NCBI RefSeq assembly: GCF_900119485.1
Contig: NZ_FPJZ01000002.1
Span: forward strand, 69,697-133,696
Direction of reading: 5' to 3'
Source: Thermoactinomyces sp. DSM 45891
GTDB taxonomy: Bacteria; Bacillota; Bacilli; Thermoactinomycetales; Thermoactinomycetaceae
DNA length: 64,000 nt
Position 1 is the first letter of the stretch; each line of letters opens with the position of its first letter. The position numbers and the translations under genes are program-made. Positions 34,151 to 43,712 of the stretch are shown here, in pieces. The notes beneath the pieces are model-generated. The model ran no database searches, had not been told where the DNA came from, and saw only the letters and a program-made list of their open reading frames with translations.

Positions 34151-35524
34151 TCATACTCTCTTCATCCATGCCACACACTCCACATGACCTGTCTGCGGAA
34201 ACATATCTACTGGTTGAATCTCCACCATCTCATACCCTAAATCTGCTAAATACTTCGCATCCCGTGCTAGAGTCGCCGGATTACAGGATACGTAGACCAC
34301 CCTCTCTGGCTTCATCCCTACAACTGCATCCAAAAGCTCGGAATCACAGCCTTTTCGAGGTGGGTCCACAATCACGACTTCCGGACGAATTCCTCGACTC
34401 AGCCACTTGGGCATTACTTTTTCAGCAGCTCCTACCTCAAAATGAACATGCGACATCTGATTGCGCTTCGCATTCTCCGTGGCATCCGCAATTGCCTCTG
34501 GTACAATCTCCACTCCGTACACCTGCTTCGCTTGATCCGCCACATACATCCCAATCGTACCAATTCCACAATACGCATCTACAACTGTTTCCTCACCTGT
34601 AAGAGCCGCAAATGTTCGAACTTGATCATAGAGGACTTCAGTTTGAGTTGGGTTTACTTGAAAGAAGGAATGAGGGGAAATCGCAAACTCCACATCACCG
34701 ATGGTATCGTAGATCACTTCTCTCCCCCAGAGTAAGATATTCTCTTTTCCTAGAATCACATTTGTCGAGCGATCATTCACATTTTGCACGATTGATCGAC
34801 ACTGGGGAAATGCTTCTCGAATCTTAGAAATCAGTATCTCCTTATGAGGTAGCTTTTTGCCATTCGTAACGAAAACAACCATGATCTCATTTGTATGTAC
34901 ACCAATCCGCACCATCAGATGCCGAAGAATCCCTGTATGTGTCTTCTCATGGTAAACAGGAATGGATAGCTCTCCAACTACCTGTTTCACAAAACGAATC
35001 ACAGCATCATTATCTGGATGTTGAATATAACAAGATTCTAAGTCAATAATTTCATGTGATTGATTAGCATAGAAACCTGCTATGACCTCCCCCTGTGGAT
35101 CCTGTCCAAAAGGAACTTGTGCTTTATTACGATAGATCCAAGGCTCTTCCATTCCTATAATCGGATGAATCGTAAGATCGTGAAAACCGCCAATCCGCTC
35201 AAACTGGTCACGGACTTGTTTCTCCTTTAAGCGCAACTGTTCCGGATAGCTTATATGCTGAGATTGACAACCTCCACACCCTTGAGAAATCGGACATTTG
35301 GGCTCCGTTCGATTCTCATGTGCTTCTATGATTTCCAGTAGATCCGCTTGGGCATAATTTTTCTTGACCAGTGTCACTTTTGCCAGCACTTTCTCTCCCG
35401 GGACCACCAATGAGACAAATACAGTAAATCCATTATATCTCCCGACACCAGATCCATTATGACCTTGCCCATGAATCTCTACCTCAATCACTTGTCCTAC
35501 TTGGACGGGTGGCTTCCGTTTCAT
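34151..35524 (-). CDS. rlmD: 23S rRNA (uracil-C5)-methyltransferase, RlmD/RlmCD type
   Basis: This 457-residue enzyme makes 5-methyluridine in 23S rRNA. An N-terminal TRAM domain (QVIEVEIHGQGHNGSGVGR) precedes the iron-sulfur cysteines (CPISQGCGGCQSQH) and the SAM-binding fold (VDAYCGIGTIG). The catalytic loop is VYVSCNPATLARD with its nucleophile Cys, and DPPRKGCD is present. In Firmicutes one enzyme often covers U747 and U1939 (RlmCD). AAGGAGAG lies before the ATG. In B. subtilis the homologue yefA is also near gatCAB. Confidence 0.93.
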   Translation of the reverse strand: MKRKPPVQVGQVIEVEIHGQGHNGSGVGRYNGFTVFVSLVVPGEKVLAKVTLVKKNYAQADLLEIIEAHENRTEPKCPISQGCGGCQSQHISYPEQLRLKEKQVRDQFERIGGFHDLTIHPIIGMEEPWIYRNKAQVPFGQDPQGEVIAGFYANQSHEIIDLESCYIQHPDNDAVIRFVKQVVGELSIPVYHEKTHTGILRHLMVRIGVHTNEIMVVFVTNGKKLPHKEILISKIREAFPQCRSIVQNVNDRSTNVILGKENILLWGREVIYDTIGDVEFAISPHSFFQVNPTQTEVLYDQVRTFAALTGEETVVDAYCGIGTIGMYVADQAKQVYGVEIVPEAIADATENAKRNQMSHVHFEVGAAEKVMPKWLSRGIRPEVVIVDPPRKGCDSELLDAVVGMKPERVVYVSCNPATLARDAKYLADLGYEMVEIQPVDMFPQTGHVECVAWMKRV

Positions 35525-35557
35525 TCAAACTCTCCTTGTTTCTCCTCAGTAAAGGAC

Positions 35558-35854
35558 TTATCTTTTTACACGATGACGGGATTGCCATAACGAAAAACCA
35601 AAGAAAAGACCTATAATTCCAGCAAAAATTTCTTTCCCAATAAATAATTGGTAAATCCCGTCCAACATCAATAATGGAGCCGCTAACAAGTAAATTTTTT
35701 GTTCAAATGGCTTCTTTAAAAATTCAAATACAATCATGTGACAAAACAACAAAAGCAAAAAATAATGAACAGCTAGGGATCCATCGCCGTAGAATAAGTT
35801 GTTGATCCCACTCACTAAACAAAAGATGCCCATCACTACATACAATACATACAA
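35558..35854 (-). CDS. Small integral membrane protein, unknown
   Basis: I do not recognise this 98-residue protein. It has about four hydrophobic segments (residues 1-18, 27-45, 53-68, 72-92), with an Arg/Lys-rich end SRHRVKR. The start is a TTG at 35854 with AAGGGTGA 6 bases upstream. It sits between the gatB terminator and the rRNA methyltransferase gene in the same direction, 33 bases from the latter, so the two probably share a transcript. Confidence 0.55.
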   Translation of the reverse strand: MYVLYVVMGIFCLVSGINNLFYGDGSLAVHYFLLLLFCHMIVFEFLKKPFEQKIYLLAAPLLMLDGIYQLFIGKEIFAGIIGLFFGFSLWQSRHRVKR

Positions 35855-35881
35855 GACATATCACCCTTAGCCAATAGATAA

Positions 35882-35920
35882 GAAAAAGGAGCCCGCCCCG
35901 GAAAAGGGACGAGCCTCTCT
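35882..35920 (-). terminator. Terminator after gatCAB
   Basis: GAGCCCGCCCC opposite GGGACGAGCCTC with CCTTTTTC on the minus strand side; the stem has mismatches. Confidence 0.7.
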
Positions 35921-35933
35921 TTACAAAGACTCA

Positions 35934-37364
35934 TTATAGCTTGCTCAATTCTTCTCGAATCATTTCATTTACCATCTGTGGATTCGCTTTTCCTTTGGTC
36001 GCTTTCATTACTTGTCCAACTAAGAAGCCTAACGCACGATCTTTTCCATTTTTAAAATCATCAATGGACTGTGGGTTTGCTTGGATTACTTTTACCACTT
36101 CAGAGCGAATCGCCCCTTCATCACTAATCTGCACCAAGCCTTTTTCTTCCACAATCTTAGCCGCTTCTTTACCTGTTTCAATCATTTCTTTAAAGACTGT
36201 TTTCGCGATCTTACTGCTAATCGTTCCTTTTTGCAGTAGGTCAGTCATCCCAGCGAGTAAAGTAGGCGTTATTTTCGACTGATGAATCTCTACGTTATTG
36301 CTATTTAGATAACCCATCAAATCCCCTGTAATCCAGTTCGCCGCCATTTTCGCATCAGCCCCAGCTTGTACAGTCTGCTCGAAATAATCCGCCACATTAC
36401 GTGTACCGGTCAACTGGTCCGCATCGTAGCTAGACAGCCCCCAGTCCTTGATGTAACGAGCTTTGCGAGAATCAGGAAGCTCTGGGATCGAGCTACGAAT
36501 CTCTTCCTTCCACTCATCACTAATCACCAGGCTTACGAGATCTGGCTCTGGGAAGTATCGATAGTCATGCGCTTGTTCCTTACTACGCATCACTTTTACC
36601 TCGTTTGTCTCCTCGTTCCAACGCAGAGTTTGTTGGATAATCCGCTTTCCATCATCTAAGTCCTTCGCTTGACGAACTTCTTCATATTGAAGAGCACGCT
36701 CTACGTTACGGAACGAATTCAAGTTTTTCAACTCGGTTTTTGTACCAAACTCATCTTGCCCGAAAAGGCGTAAGCTGATGTTGGCATCACAACGAAGTGA
36801 TCCTTCTTCCAACTTCACATCGGATACACCCGTATATTGGATAATGGATTTAATCTTTTCTAGGTATGCTTTCGCCTCGGCTGGAGAACGGAGATCTGGC
36901 TCTGAAACAATCTCAACGAGCGGCATTCCTACACGGTTAAAGTCGACTAGAGTCGCATCACCATCATGGGTTAACTTCCCTGCATCTTCTTCCAAGTGAA
37001 GACGTGTAATTCCAATCCGTTTTCGGGCGCCGTCTACTTCTATATCAAGCCAACCGTTTTCCCCAATCGGTTGATCAAACTGGGAAATCTGATATGCCTT
37101 TGGACAGTCAGGATAAAAATAGTTTTTACGATCAAATTTCGAGTGGGTGGCGATCTCGCAGTTTAGAGCCATTGCAGCCTTTATCGCAAAGTTTACCGCT
37201 TCCCGATTTAACACAGGGAGAACACCTGGATGGCCTAAGCAAATCGGACAGGTCTGTATATTTGGGGCTACACCAAAGGTCGTAGAGCATCCGCAAAAAA
37301 TCTTACTCTTGGTATGAAGTTCAACGTGTACTTCTAAACCAATTACTGTCTCATACTTACTCAT
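35934..37364 (-). CDS. gatB: Asp-tRNA(Asn)/Glu-tRNA(Gln) amidotransferase subunit B
   Basis: This 476-residue subunit phosphorylates the Glu or Asp of misacylated tRNA before amidation. It begins YETVIGLEVHVELHTKSKIF, and has the zinc-region CGCSTTFG...CPICLGHPG. The YFYPDCPKAYQISQFDQP, LHLEEDAGK and DFNRVGMPLVEIVSEPD motifs are present, with a C-terminal YqeY-like domain. The start overlaps the gatA stop by 4 bases, showing tight coupling. Confidence 0.97.
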   Translation of the reverse strand: MSKYETVIGLEVHVELHTKSKIFCGCSTTFGVAPNIQTCPICLGHPGVLPVLNREAVNFAIKAAMALNCEIATHSKFDRKNYFYPDCPKAYQISQFDQPIGENGWLDIEVDGARKRIGITRLHLEEDAGKLTHDGDATLVDFNRVGMPLVEIVSEPDLRSPAEAKAYLEKIKSIIQYTGVSDVKLEEGSLRCDANISLRLFGQDEFGTKTELKNLNSFRNVERALQYEEVRQAKDLDDGKRIIQQTLRWNEETNEVKVMRSKEQAHDYRYFPEPDLVSLVISDEWKEEIRSSIPELPDSRKARYIKDWGLSSYDADQLTGTRNVADYFEQTVQAGADAKMAANWITGDLMGYLNSNNVEIHQSKITPTLLAGMTDLLQKGTISSKIAKTVFKEMIETGKEAAKIVEEKGLVQISDEGAIRSEVVKVIQANPQSIDDFKNGKDRALGFLVGQVMKATKGKANPQMVNEMIREELSKL

Positions 37365-38827
37365 GCGCGTCCCCCTCCTAACTTCGGCTCAGGCAGACGA
37401 TCCGTTGCTTGCTCAAAAGCATGTGCGACACGCAGGAGCGTTGCTTCGGCAAACGGCTTACCAATGATTTGCAGTCCCACAGGGAGACCGTCTGATAATC
37501 CACAAGGCACACTAATCCCTGGGAGACCCGCCAAGTTAGCTGGAATGGTACACATGTCATTGGCGTACATTGTCATCGGATCATCAATTCTCTCGTTCAA
37601 TTTAAATGCAGTTGTAGGAGTCGTTGGCCCGATAATCACATCATATTTCGCAAATAATTGCTCGAAATCTTGAGCGATTAGGGTACGAACTTGTTGTGCT
37701 TTTTTATAATATGCATCGTAGTAACCAGAACTGAGTGCATACGTACCCAACATGATTCGACGTTTCACCTCAGGCCCAAACCCTTGGCTACGTGTCTCAT
37801 GATACAAATCAATCAGGTTTTCGCCATATTTCCGAACTCCATAACGAACCCCATCGAATCGGGCCAAGTTAGAAGAAGCTTCCGCTGGAGCAATTAAGTA
37901 ATAAGTAGCTACTGCATATTCCGAATGAGGCAAAGATACCTCTTCAATCGTAGCGCCCAAACTCTCTAGTGTAGAAAGCGATCTCTGTATAAGAGCTTTC
38001 ACTTTAGGGTCAATGCCTTCACCCATCATTTCCTTCGGAACCCCTACTCGTAATCCTTTAACATCCCCAGTCAAAGCAGAAAGATAATCCGGAACCTCCA
38101 CATTAGCCGAAGTAGAGTCATACTGGTCATGTCCCGCAATTGCTTGTAGTACATAAGCCGAATCCTCCACATTTTTCGTAAGCGGTCCAATTTGATCGAG
38201 TGAAGAAGCAAACGCCACAAGCCCATAACGAGAAATCAAACCATAGGTAGGCTTCAAGCCAACGGTACCTGTGAAAGCCGCCGGTTGACGAATCGAACCA
38301 CCGGTATCCGAGCCAAGCGCAAAATATACTTCACCGGCCGCCACAGCAGCAGCAGAACCACCGCTTGAGCCACCTGGTACTGTGCTTAAATCCCAAGGGT
38401 TATGTACAGGATAAAAACTCGAATTTTCATTGGAAGAGCCCATCGCAAACTCGTCCATATTCATTTTCCCTATCGATATCGCATCCGCATTATGTAACTT
38501 CTCTACTACCGTTGCATTGTAAACTGGTTGATAATTGGAGAGTAACTGACTCCCACAAGTAGTCGTTAAACCTTCTGTACAAATATTATCTTTTATCCCC
38601 ACAGGTAAGCTGGCTAAGATCCCTCGCGTACCTTCTTTGCTATATTTTTCGTCTAACTCTTTTGCTCGCTTCAAAGCTCCCTCTTCATCAACCAACAAGA
38701 AGGCGCGAACATCCCCGTCTACTTCCCCAATCCGCTTCAATGACTCAGTGACGAGATCAACTGAAGTAATTTCCTTTTTCGCTAGACGGTTATGAACCTC
38801 TTGTAACGATTCACGTAATAGCGACAT
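37361..38827 (-). CDS. gatA: Amidotransferase subunit A
   Basis: This 488-residue amidase frees ammonia from glutamine and passes it to GatB. The Ser-cisSer-Lys triad is shown by LPVGIKDN (Lys), GGSSGGSAAAVAAG (cis-Ser) and DTGGSIRQPA (nucleophile Ser). It is the second gene of gatCAB, 11 bases after gatC, and overlaps gatB. Confidence 0.97.
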   Translation of the reverse strand: MSLLRESLQEVHNRLAKKEITSVDLVTESLKRIGEVDGDVRAFLLVDEEGALKRAKELDEKYSKEGTRGILASLPVGIKDNICTEGLTTTCGSQLLSNYQPVYNATVVEKLHNADAISIGKMNMDEFAMGSSNENSSFYPVHNPWDLSTVPGGSSGGSAAAVAAGEVYFALGSDTGGSIRQPAAFTGTVGLKPTYGLISRYGLVAFASSLDQIGPLTKNVEDSAYVLQAIAGHDQYDSTSANVEVPDYLSALTGDVKGLRVGVPKEMMGEGIDPKVKALIQRSLSTLESLGATIEEVSLPHSEYAVATYYLIAPAEASSNLARFDGVRYGVRKYGENLIDLYHETRSQGFGPEVKRRIMLGTYALSSGYYDAYYKKAQQVRTLIAQDFEQLFAKYDVIIGPTTPTTAFKLNERIDDPMTMYANDMCTIPANLAGLPGISVPCGLSDGLPVGLQIIGKPFAEATLLRVAHAFEQATDRLPEPKLGGGRA

Positions 38828-38838
38828 AGTTATTCCCC

Positions 38839-39129
38839 CTAACCCTCAAATACTGCAGGCACACGGACCAAACCATCTTTTTGATCCGGCGCATTAAGTA
38901 GCACTTTTTCCAGCGGAAGCGAAGGACGGACCTCATCTTCTCGCATCACATTCGCCATCGGCAACACATGACTCGTTGGCTCAATTCCCGTTGTATCTAG
39001 CTCATTTAACTTCTCAGCCATTTGTAAAATGCGGTTCAACTGATCCGTAAATTGTTCCGTTTCTTTTTCTGTTAATGTCAGACGCGCCAAATTCGCAACG
39101 TGCTCTACCTCTGTTTTCGTTATAGCCAA
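38839..39129 (-). CDS. gatC: Amidotransferase subunit C
   Basis: This 96-residue belt protein wraps GatA and GatB and stabilises the complex. It shows EVEHVANLARLTLTEKE, the QLNRILQMAEKLNELDT helix and VMREDEVRP. The start is a TTG at 39129 with GGAGGTG 7 bases upstream, which gives the usual 96-residue length. The ATG at 39150 lies before the site. Confidence 0.93.
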   Translation of the reverse strand: MAITKTEVEHVANLARLTLTEKETEQFTDQLNRILQMAEKLNELDTTGIEPTSHVLPMANVMREDEVRPSLPLEKVLLNAPDQKDGLVRVPAVFEG

Positions 39130-39390
39130 ACCCCATACACCTCCGTACATATCAAATCTAGTACTATTCTAGCCAAATCTCATATCTCACAGTATAGCAC
39201 AAGCTTTTCGAAATGAGTGAACGACATATAAACGGAATGAAAGGTGAGAAAAACCTCTCCCCCATTCACACAATCTAATAGGATCTATAATCTTAGTAGG
39301 AAAAACGAGTAAAGATAATGAATATACAGTGTAAGGTAATTATTCCCTATGCGAATGGTTACCTTTTATCACATAGGAAGGATGAACAAA

Positions 39391-41460
39391 ATGAAACGAA
39401 TGGGATCTTTTCTAATCTGGATGTTCATTTCGATGCTGGGAGCAGCAGGATTTGCCGCGATTGCCCTCAATAGTGAGGAAAAAGTAAACTCCATTTGGCT
39501 ATTAACAGCGGCCGTTTGTACCTATGCCGTGGCCTATCGCTTTTATAGCCGATTTCTAGCTAGAAAAGTCTTTCAATTAGACGATAATCGAAAGACTCCC
39601 GCAGAAATTCATAACGATGGCAAAGATTTTGTTCCTACGAATAAGTGGGTTCTCTTTGGACATCACTTCGCGGCTATTGCAGGAGCTGGCCCTTTAGTTG
39701 GCCCTATATTAGCTGCACAGATGGGCTATCTCCCTGGAACCTTATGGATCATCGTTGGAGTCGTATTAGGAGGAGCTGTTCAAGATTTCATCATCTTATT
39801 CGGTTCGATGCGCCGCAATGGGAAATCACTCGGTGAAATCGCTCGGGAAGAAATCGGACCTGTGGGTGGATTTATAGCTCTTATTGCTGTACTTGGTATC
39901 ATGATCATTCTATTAGCTGTACTTGCACTCGTTGTGGTGAAAGCACTTGCCGATTCGCCGTGGGGTATGTTTACGATCGCCATGACCATCCCAATCGCCC
40001 TTTTCATGGGAGTCTATATGCGTTACATACGTCCTGGAAAAGTATTAGAAGCCTCACTCATTGGATTTGGGTTACTGCTTCTTTCACTCGTACTCGGACA
40101 ATATGTATCCGTTCATCCCACACTAGCCCCTCTGTTCACCCTAGAAGGAAAGACCATTGCTTGGCTTTTGATCATCTATGGCTTTATCGCGTCCGTTATC
40201 CCTGTATGGCTATTACTAGCACCACGGGACTACTTAAGCACCTTCCTCAAAATCGGTACCATCTTTGCCTTAGCACTCGGCATTATTTGGGTCGCGCCTG
40301 AGCTTCAGATGCCCGCACTAACGAAGTTTATCGATGGGACAGGCCCTGTATTCGCCGGAAATCTTTTTCCTTTTGTCTTTATCACTATCGCTTGTGGGGC
40401 CATCTCTGGATTTCATTCCCTCGTCTCTTCCGGAACCACTCCTAAGATGATCGCTCGCGAATCTCATGCTCAGGCGATTGGTTATGGTGGAATGATTACC
40501 GAATCATTTGTCGCTATCATGGCCCTAATCGCCGCCTGCCTCCTAACCCCAGGGGTATATTTTGCGATTAATAGCCCTGCTGCGGTAATCGGGGTAGATG
40601 TAAATAGTGCGGCCACTGCTGTCTCTAACTTTGGCTTTACCGTTACGCCCGAGGAATTAACAACCACTGCAAAAGACATCGGAGAAAATAGCATCCTCTC
40701 TCGGACAGGTGGCGCGCCTACTCTCGCCATCGGCATGGCTCATATCTTTTCCAGTGTGTTAGGCGGCAAAGCAATGATGGCATTCTGGTATCATTTTGCC
40801 ATCCTCTTTGAAGCCGTCTTTATCTTAACCACGATTGATGCAGGGACGAGAGTGGGACGATTTGTCTTACAAGATGTAATCGGAAACTTCGCTCCCAAAT
40901 GGAAACGTACCGATTATCTTCCAGCCAATATCCTTGCAAGTGCGCTCATCGTAGCCGGTTGGGGATATTTTCTTTATCAAGGCGTGATCGATCCTCTCGG
41001 TGGTATTAACACCCTATGGCCTCTCTTCGGAATCGCCAACCAGATGCTTGCGGTAATCGCACTAGTAGTCGGAACCACCATCCTCTTTAAGATGGGCAAA
41101 GCCGTTTATACATGGGTTACATTGATTCCCTTTCTCTTTGTAACCATCGTTACCATGACAGCCGCCTATGCGAAGCTATTTGATCCGAATCCGAAAATCG
41201 GCTTCCTCTCCGCTGCCGAAAAGTATCAAGCCGCACTCAATTCAGGCCAGCTCCTGGCACCTGCTAAAACAGTCGATCAGATGAAACAAATCATCCTAAA
41301 CAACCAAATCGATGCATGGGTTACTGGCTTATTTATGCTACTTGTCATCCTGATCATCCTCGATGCGGTCAGAGTTTGGTATAAAATCCTGTTTACCAAC
41401 AAACAGCTCCCGCTTCGTGAATCTCCCTACGTTCCACATTCTCATTCCCTAAGGGGGTAA
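39391..41460 (+). CDS. cstA: Carbon starvation protein CstA-like transporter
   Basis: This membrane protein of 689 residues has about sixteen to eighteen helices and belongs to the CstA/BtsT family, which imports pyruvate or peptides under starvation. It shows NKWVLFGHHFAAIAGAGPLV, GPILAAQMGYLPG, LGGAVQDFIILFGS and the GGAPTLAIGMAHIF segment. A DAGTRVGRFVLQD segment is also typical. The start at 39391 lies 9 bases after AGGAAGG. The YbdD-like gene follows at once, as the usual CstA/YbdD pair. Confidence 0.93.
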   Translation: MKRMGSFLIWMFISMLGAAGFAAIALNSEEKVNSIWLLTAAVCTYAVAYRFYSRFLARKVFQLDDNRKTPAEIHNDGKDFVPTNKWVLFGHHFAAIAGAGPLVGPILAAQMGYLPGTLWIIVGVVLGGAVQDFIILFGSMRRNGKSLGEIAREEIGPVGGFIALIAVLGIMIILLAVLALVVVKALADSPWGMFTIAMTIPIALFMGVYMRYIRPGKVLEASLIGFGLLLLSLVLGQYVSVHPTLAPLFTLEGKTIAWLLIIYGFIASVIPVWLLLAPRDYLSTFLKIGTIFALALGIIWVAPELQMPALTKFIDGTGPVFAGNLFPFVFITIACGAISGFHSLVSSGTTPKMIARESHAQAIGYGGMITESFVAIMALIAACLLTPGVYFAINSPAAVIGVDVNSAATAVSNFGFTVTPEELTTTAKDIGENSILSRTGGAPTLAIGMAHIFSSVLGGKAMMAFWYHFAILFEAVFILTTIDAGTRVGRFVLQDVIGNFAPKWKRTDYLPANILASALIVAGWGYFLYQGVIDPLGGINTLWPLFGIANQMLAVIALVVGTTILFKMGKAVYTWVTLIPFLFVTIVTMTAAYAKLFDPNPKIGFLSAAEKYQAALNSGQLLAPAKTVDQMKQIILNNQIDAWVTGLFMLLVILIILDAVRVWYKILFTNKQLPLRESPYVPHSHSLRG

Positions 41461-41465
41461 ATAAC

Positions 41466-41642
41466 ATGTGGTCTAAGATTTGCAGCTTTCTCCATGACAT
41501 CGCCGGAGTTCCCAGTTACAACCGCTACCTCGAACATTTAGTCCAGCATCATCCTGAACAGAAGCCTTTAAGCGAAAAGGAGTTTCATCGACAAGCAACG
41601 GATGAGAAGTATGGGGGAGGTAGTATTAGGCGTTGTTGTTGA
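41466..41642 (+). CDS. YbdD/YjiX family small protein
   Basis: A 58-residue protein is encoded right after cstA, with AGGGGGT overlapping the cstA stop. It has the family traits of an aromatic/basic N-terminus, GVPSYNRYLEHLVQHHPEQ, then DEKYGGGS, and ends RRCC. YbdD/YjiX proteins are commonly encoded with CstA-type transporters, and their role is unknown, perhaps in assembly or gating. Its size is a few residues less than the Escherichia coli proteins (about 65). Confidence 0.88.
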   Translation: MWSKICSFLHDIAGVPSYNRYLEHLVQHHPEQKPLSEKEFHRQATDEKYGGGSIRRCC

Positions 41643-41644
41643 TG

Positions 41645-41686
41645 AAAAAAACCAAGCCTCCCTTTTTGAAGGATGCTTGGTTTTTT
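41645..41686 (+). terminator. Terminator after cstA-ybdD
   Basis: AAAAAACCAAGC opposite GCTTGGTTTTTT with inner TCC/GGA, directly after the stop. Confidence 0.88.
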
Positions 41687-41779
41687 ACTTTTGGGATAGC
41701 TCCATATAGTTCGCATCATCTCGCTAATCTATGCGCCTCCAAAAGAGTTTGTAAACCCTTTCATTTTCTTCAACATTTT

Positions 41780-42568
41780 TTATACATTGGGTTTTAATCC
41801 ATATTCTTTACGATCGCTATGATTCCCCCACAATTGGAATGGACTACCTTCATTTTCTACATTCACGTAAACATGTTCTACTTTGTGTATATTTTTCTTT
41901 ATTTTCAAGTGCTCTTTTTGGAGAACATAAATTTTTTCGATCCCCATCCAGCATGATGCCATATAATCGAGAATTTTTAGTTCTTTAGAAGAGACAAGAA
42001 AACAGTTAGGGGTTTCAAACGTATTGATCTGTTTCGTCAATTTCGGTATAGCCGTAAAAAGGCGATCACTTTCACAAGATGCGATGACTCTATGTGCCTC
42101 ATCCAGAAGGTAGAAATGATCCGCATTAACGGATGCTCGAATATCATCAGGCAAAAGCGAAACAGGAACAGAAGGTTCTTTTTCCTCTTCTAGCAGGGTC
42201 TGTTGTACATAGAGAAAATCATCGGCAAATCCAGCATTATCGGCATCTTTTTTGCTACTAGAATAAGTAGATCTACTAATCCCCTTCTCCTCCATTAAAG
42301 CGTTACACATCGGACATGGGTAGCAAGAGGTAAAGATCTCTCCATTTTGCAGAGACCCTACTCCATATTTCTGTTCATGATTTCGAATCGCTTGCACTTC
42401 CGCATGCGCGGTCGGGTCTAGTTGATCTGTCACACGATTACACCCTACCACTTGCTTACTTCCGGACTCATCAACTGCAACTGCACCAAATGGCCCGCCG
42501 TTGTCTTTTATATTTTGAATAGCGGTATCATTTGCTTTTTTAAGAAGCTCTATTTCTTTATTTGTCAT
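41780..42568 (-). CDS. Nucleoside deaminase with degenerate second deaminase-like domain
   Basis: Residues 1-130 are a CDA/guanine-deaminase-type domain, with TAHAEVQAIR (zinc His and catalytic Glu) and TSCYPCPMCNALM (two zinc Cys). Residues 145-262 do not match a known extension. They resemble a second copy of the fold: a helix like DRLFTAIPKLTKQ aligns with HAEVQAIR, and NCFLVSSKELKILDYMASCWMG aligns with the PCPMC region, with metal ligands lost. The N-terminal enzyme is probably active on a purine or pyrimidine base. GAGGTG precedes the ATG. It has no obvious operon partner. Confidence 0.75.
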   Translation of the reverse strand: MTNKEIELLKKANDTAIQNIKDNGGPFGAVAVDESGSKQVVGCNRVTDQLDPTAHAEVQAIRNHEQKYGVGSLQNGEIFTSCYPCPMCNALMEEKGISRSTYSSSKKDADNAGFADDFLYVQQTLLEEEKEPSVPVSLLPDDIRASVNADHFYLLDEAHRVIASCESDRLFTAIPKLTKQINTFETPNCFLVSSKELKILDYMASCWMGIEKIYVLQKEHLKIKKNIHKVEHVYVNVENEGSPFQLWGNHSDRKEYGLKPNV

Positions 42569-43055
42569 AGGGACACCTCATTTTTTAGGAAATGTATTTC
42601 GTCTTACCGACGGAATTCATGAAAGAATTTTATTACTAATTATCAATACTTACATTTATCCATTATGAGTACATATTATTTATATGCACAACTCTATTAT
42701 AATTTTACTCAAATAAAATGTTGTGTCAAATATAATTTTACGTAAATAAATTGGTATGTCAAAGGTTACTTCGAAACCTCATACGGACACAGGTAAATGT
42801 GCTGGATGAATTGAATCGTTCTTACAGTGACTTCTATCTACTAAACCAGCAAATAGGTCAACATAAACGATTGGAGCGGAATCACATGAAACTTGTTTTT
42901 TCATTCATCCATCTTCACCGCCTTCCTTAGCGTGATAAATTTTTTAATCATAACAGCAAATTTTTTTCCAACTTCTCCTCTCGAATGAATTCTTGAATAT
43001 CTATAAGATGTTTTTACTCATCCCCTTAAAAGGTATATGAAGGAACTCTAAACAG
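42569..43055. other. AT-rich intergenic stretch with a weak ORF remnant
   Basis: No gene can be supported here. From about 42740 a plus-strand frame without a start codon encodes LIRTQVNVLDELNRSYSDFY and then IGQHKRLERNHMKL, a charged, coiled-coil-like stretch that ends near 42930. It may be a decayed coding fragment. The flanks are very AT-rich. Confidence 0.3.
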
Positions 43056-43084
43056 TTGACAAGAATATAATAACAACCTATATT
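43056..43084 (+). promoter_or_regulatory. Promoter of the MarR-type gene
   Basis: TTGACA (43056-43061), 17 bases, TATATT (43079-43084). It is nearly identical to the promoter at 44967-44995. Confidence 0.7.
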
Positions 43085-43104
43085 ATAAGTTTACTTATGA
43101 TATA
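43079..43104 (+). promoter_or_regulatory. Candidate MarR operator, site 1
   Basis: TATATTATAAG, 4 bases, CTTATGATATA: 11-base arms with one mismatch. It covers the -10 and the transcript start, and ends one base before the ribosome binding site. Confidence 0.65.
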
Positions 43105-43119
43105 GGAGGAAGTAGCCCC

Positions 43120-43578
43120 ATGATTCATTTCCCTTCCAAGTTTGAAGACGCTCATCAATCTATAGGCTATCTATTTATCAAGGTTTATCATTTATGGCAT
43201 CGAGATATGAAGCAAGCGTTAAAAAAGTTAGACCTTACACATCCTCAATTTGTTATCCTAACTAGCTTGGGTTATCTTTCTCAATATAATCAAGAAGTGA
43301 CACAGGTCATGATCGCAAAACATTCCGATGTAGATGTTATGACCGTATCAACCATTCTAAAAAACCTCCAAAAAGGGAATTTGATTAGTCGGACCGCTTG
43401 CCTTACTGATACTAGATCAAAAGTGGTTTCTCTTACTTTGCAAGGAAAGCGATTGCTGGATGAAGCGGTTCCCATTGTAGAAAGCATAGATGAGTCTTTT
43501 TTTTCCACATTGAAAGACAAGCAAGAAGATCTTCGATTATTACTGCTACGGATTGCATTAAAGGAGGGAAATGTCTAG
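43120..43578 (+). CDS. MarR-family transcriptional regulator
   Basis: This 152-residue winged-helix protein has the pattern of MarR-family repressors that sense small aromatic or oxidant molecules. Helices include LKKLDLTHPQFVILTSLGYL, the recognition region MIAKHSDVDVMTVSTILKNL, and the wing LTDTRSKVVSLTLQGKRLL. Its own promoter holds an inverted repeat that also occurs before the NTF2-like gene, so autoregulation and control of that gene are likely. No cysteine lies in the N-terminal helix, so a redox switch of the OhrR kind is not obvious. AGGAGG is 10 bases before the ATG. Confidence 0.9.
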   Translation: MIHFPSKFEDAHQSIGYLFIKVYHLWHRDMKQALKKLDLTHPQFVILTSLGYLSQYNQEVTQVMIAKHSDVDVMTVSTILKNLQKGNLISRTACLTDTRSKVVSLTLQGKRLLDEAVPIVESIDESFFSTLKDKQEDLRLLLLRIALKEGNV

Positions 43579-43712
43579 ATACTGCACACAAAGTACCTCC
43601 TTATCCATTTGTGCATAGATGAAAAGCCGAATTCTTAGCGTACAAGAGATCGGCTTCATTATATCTAAGATTATCTAAACGTACCATTTTCCCAGATCGG
43701 TACCGTGACCCT

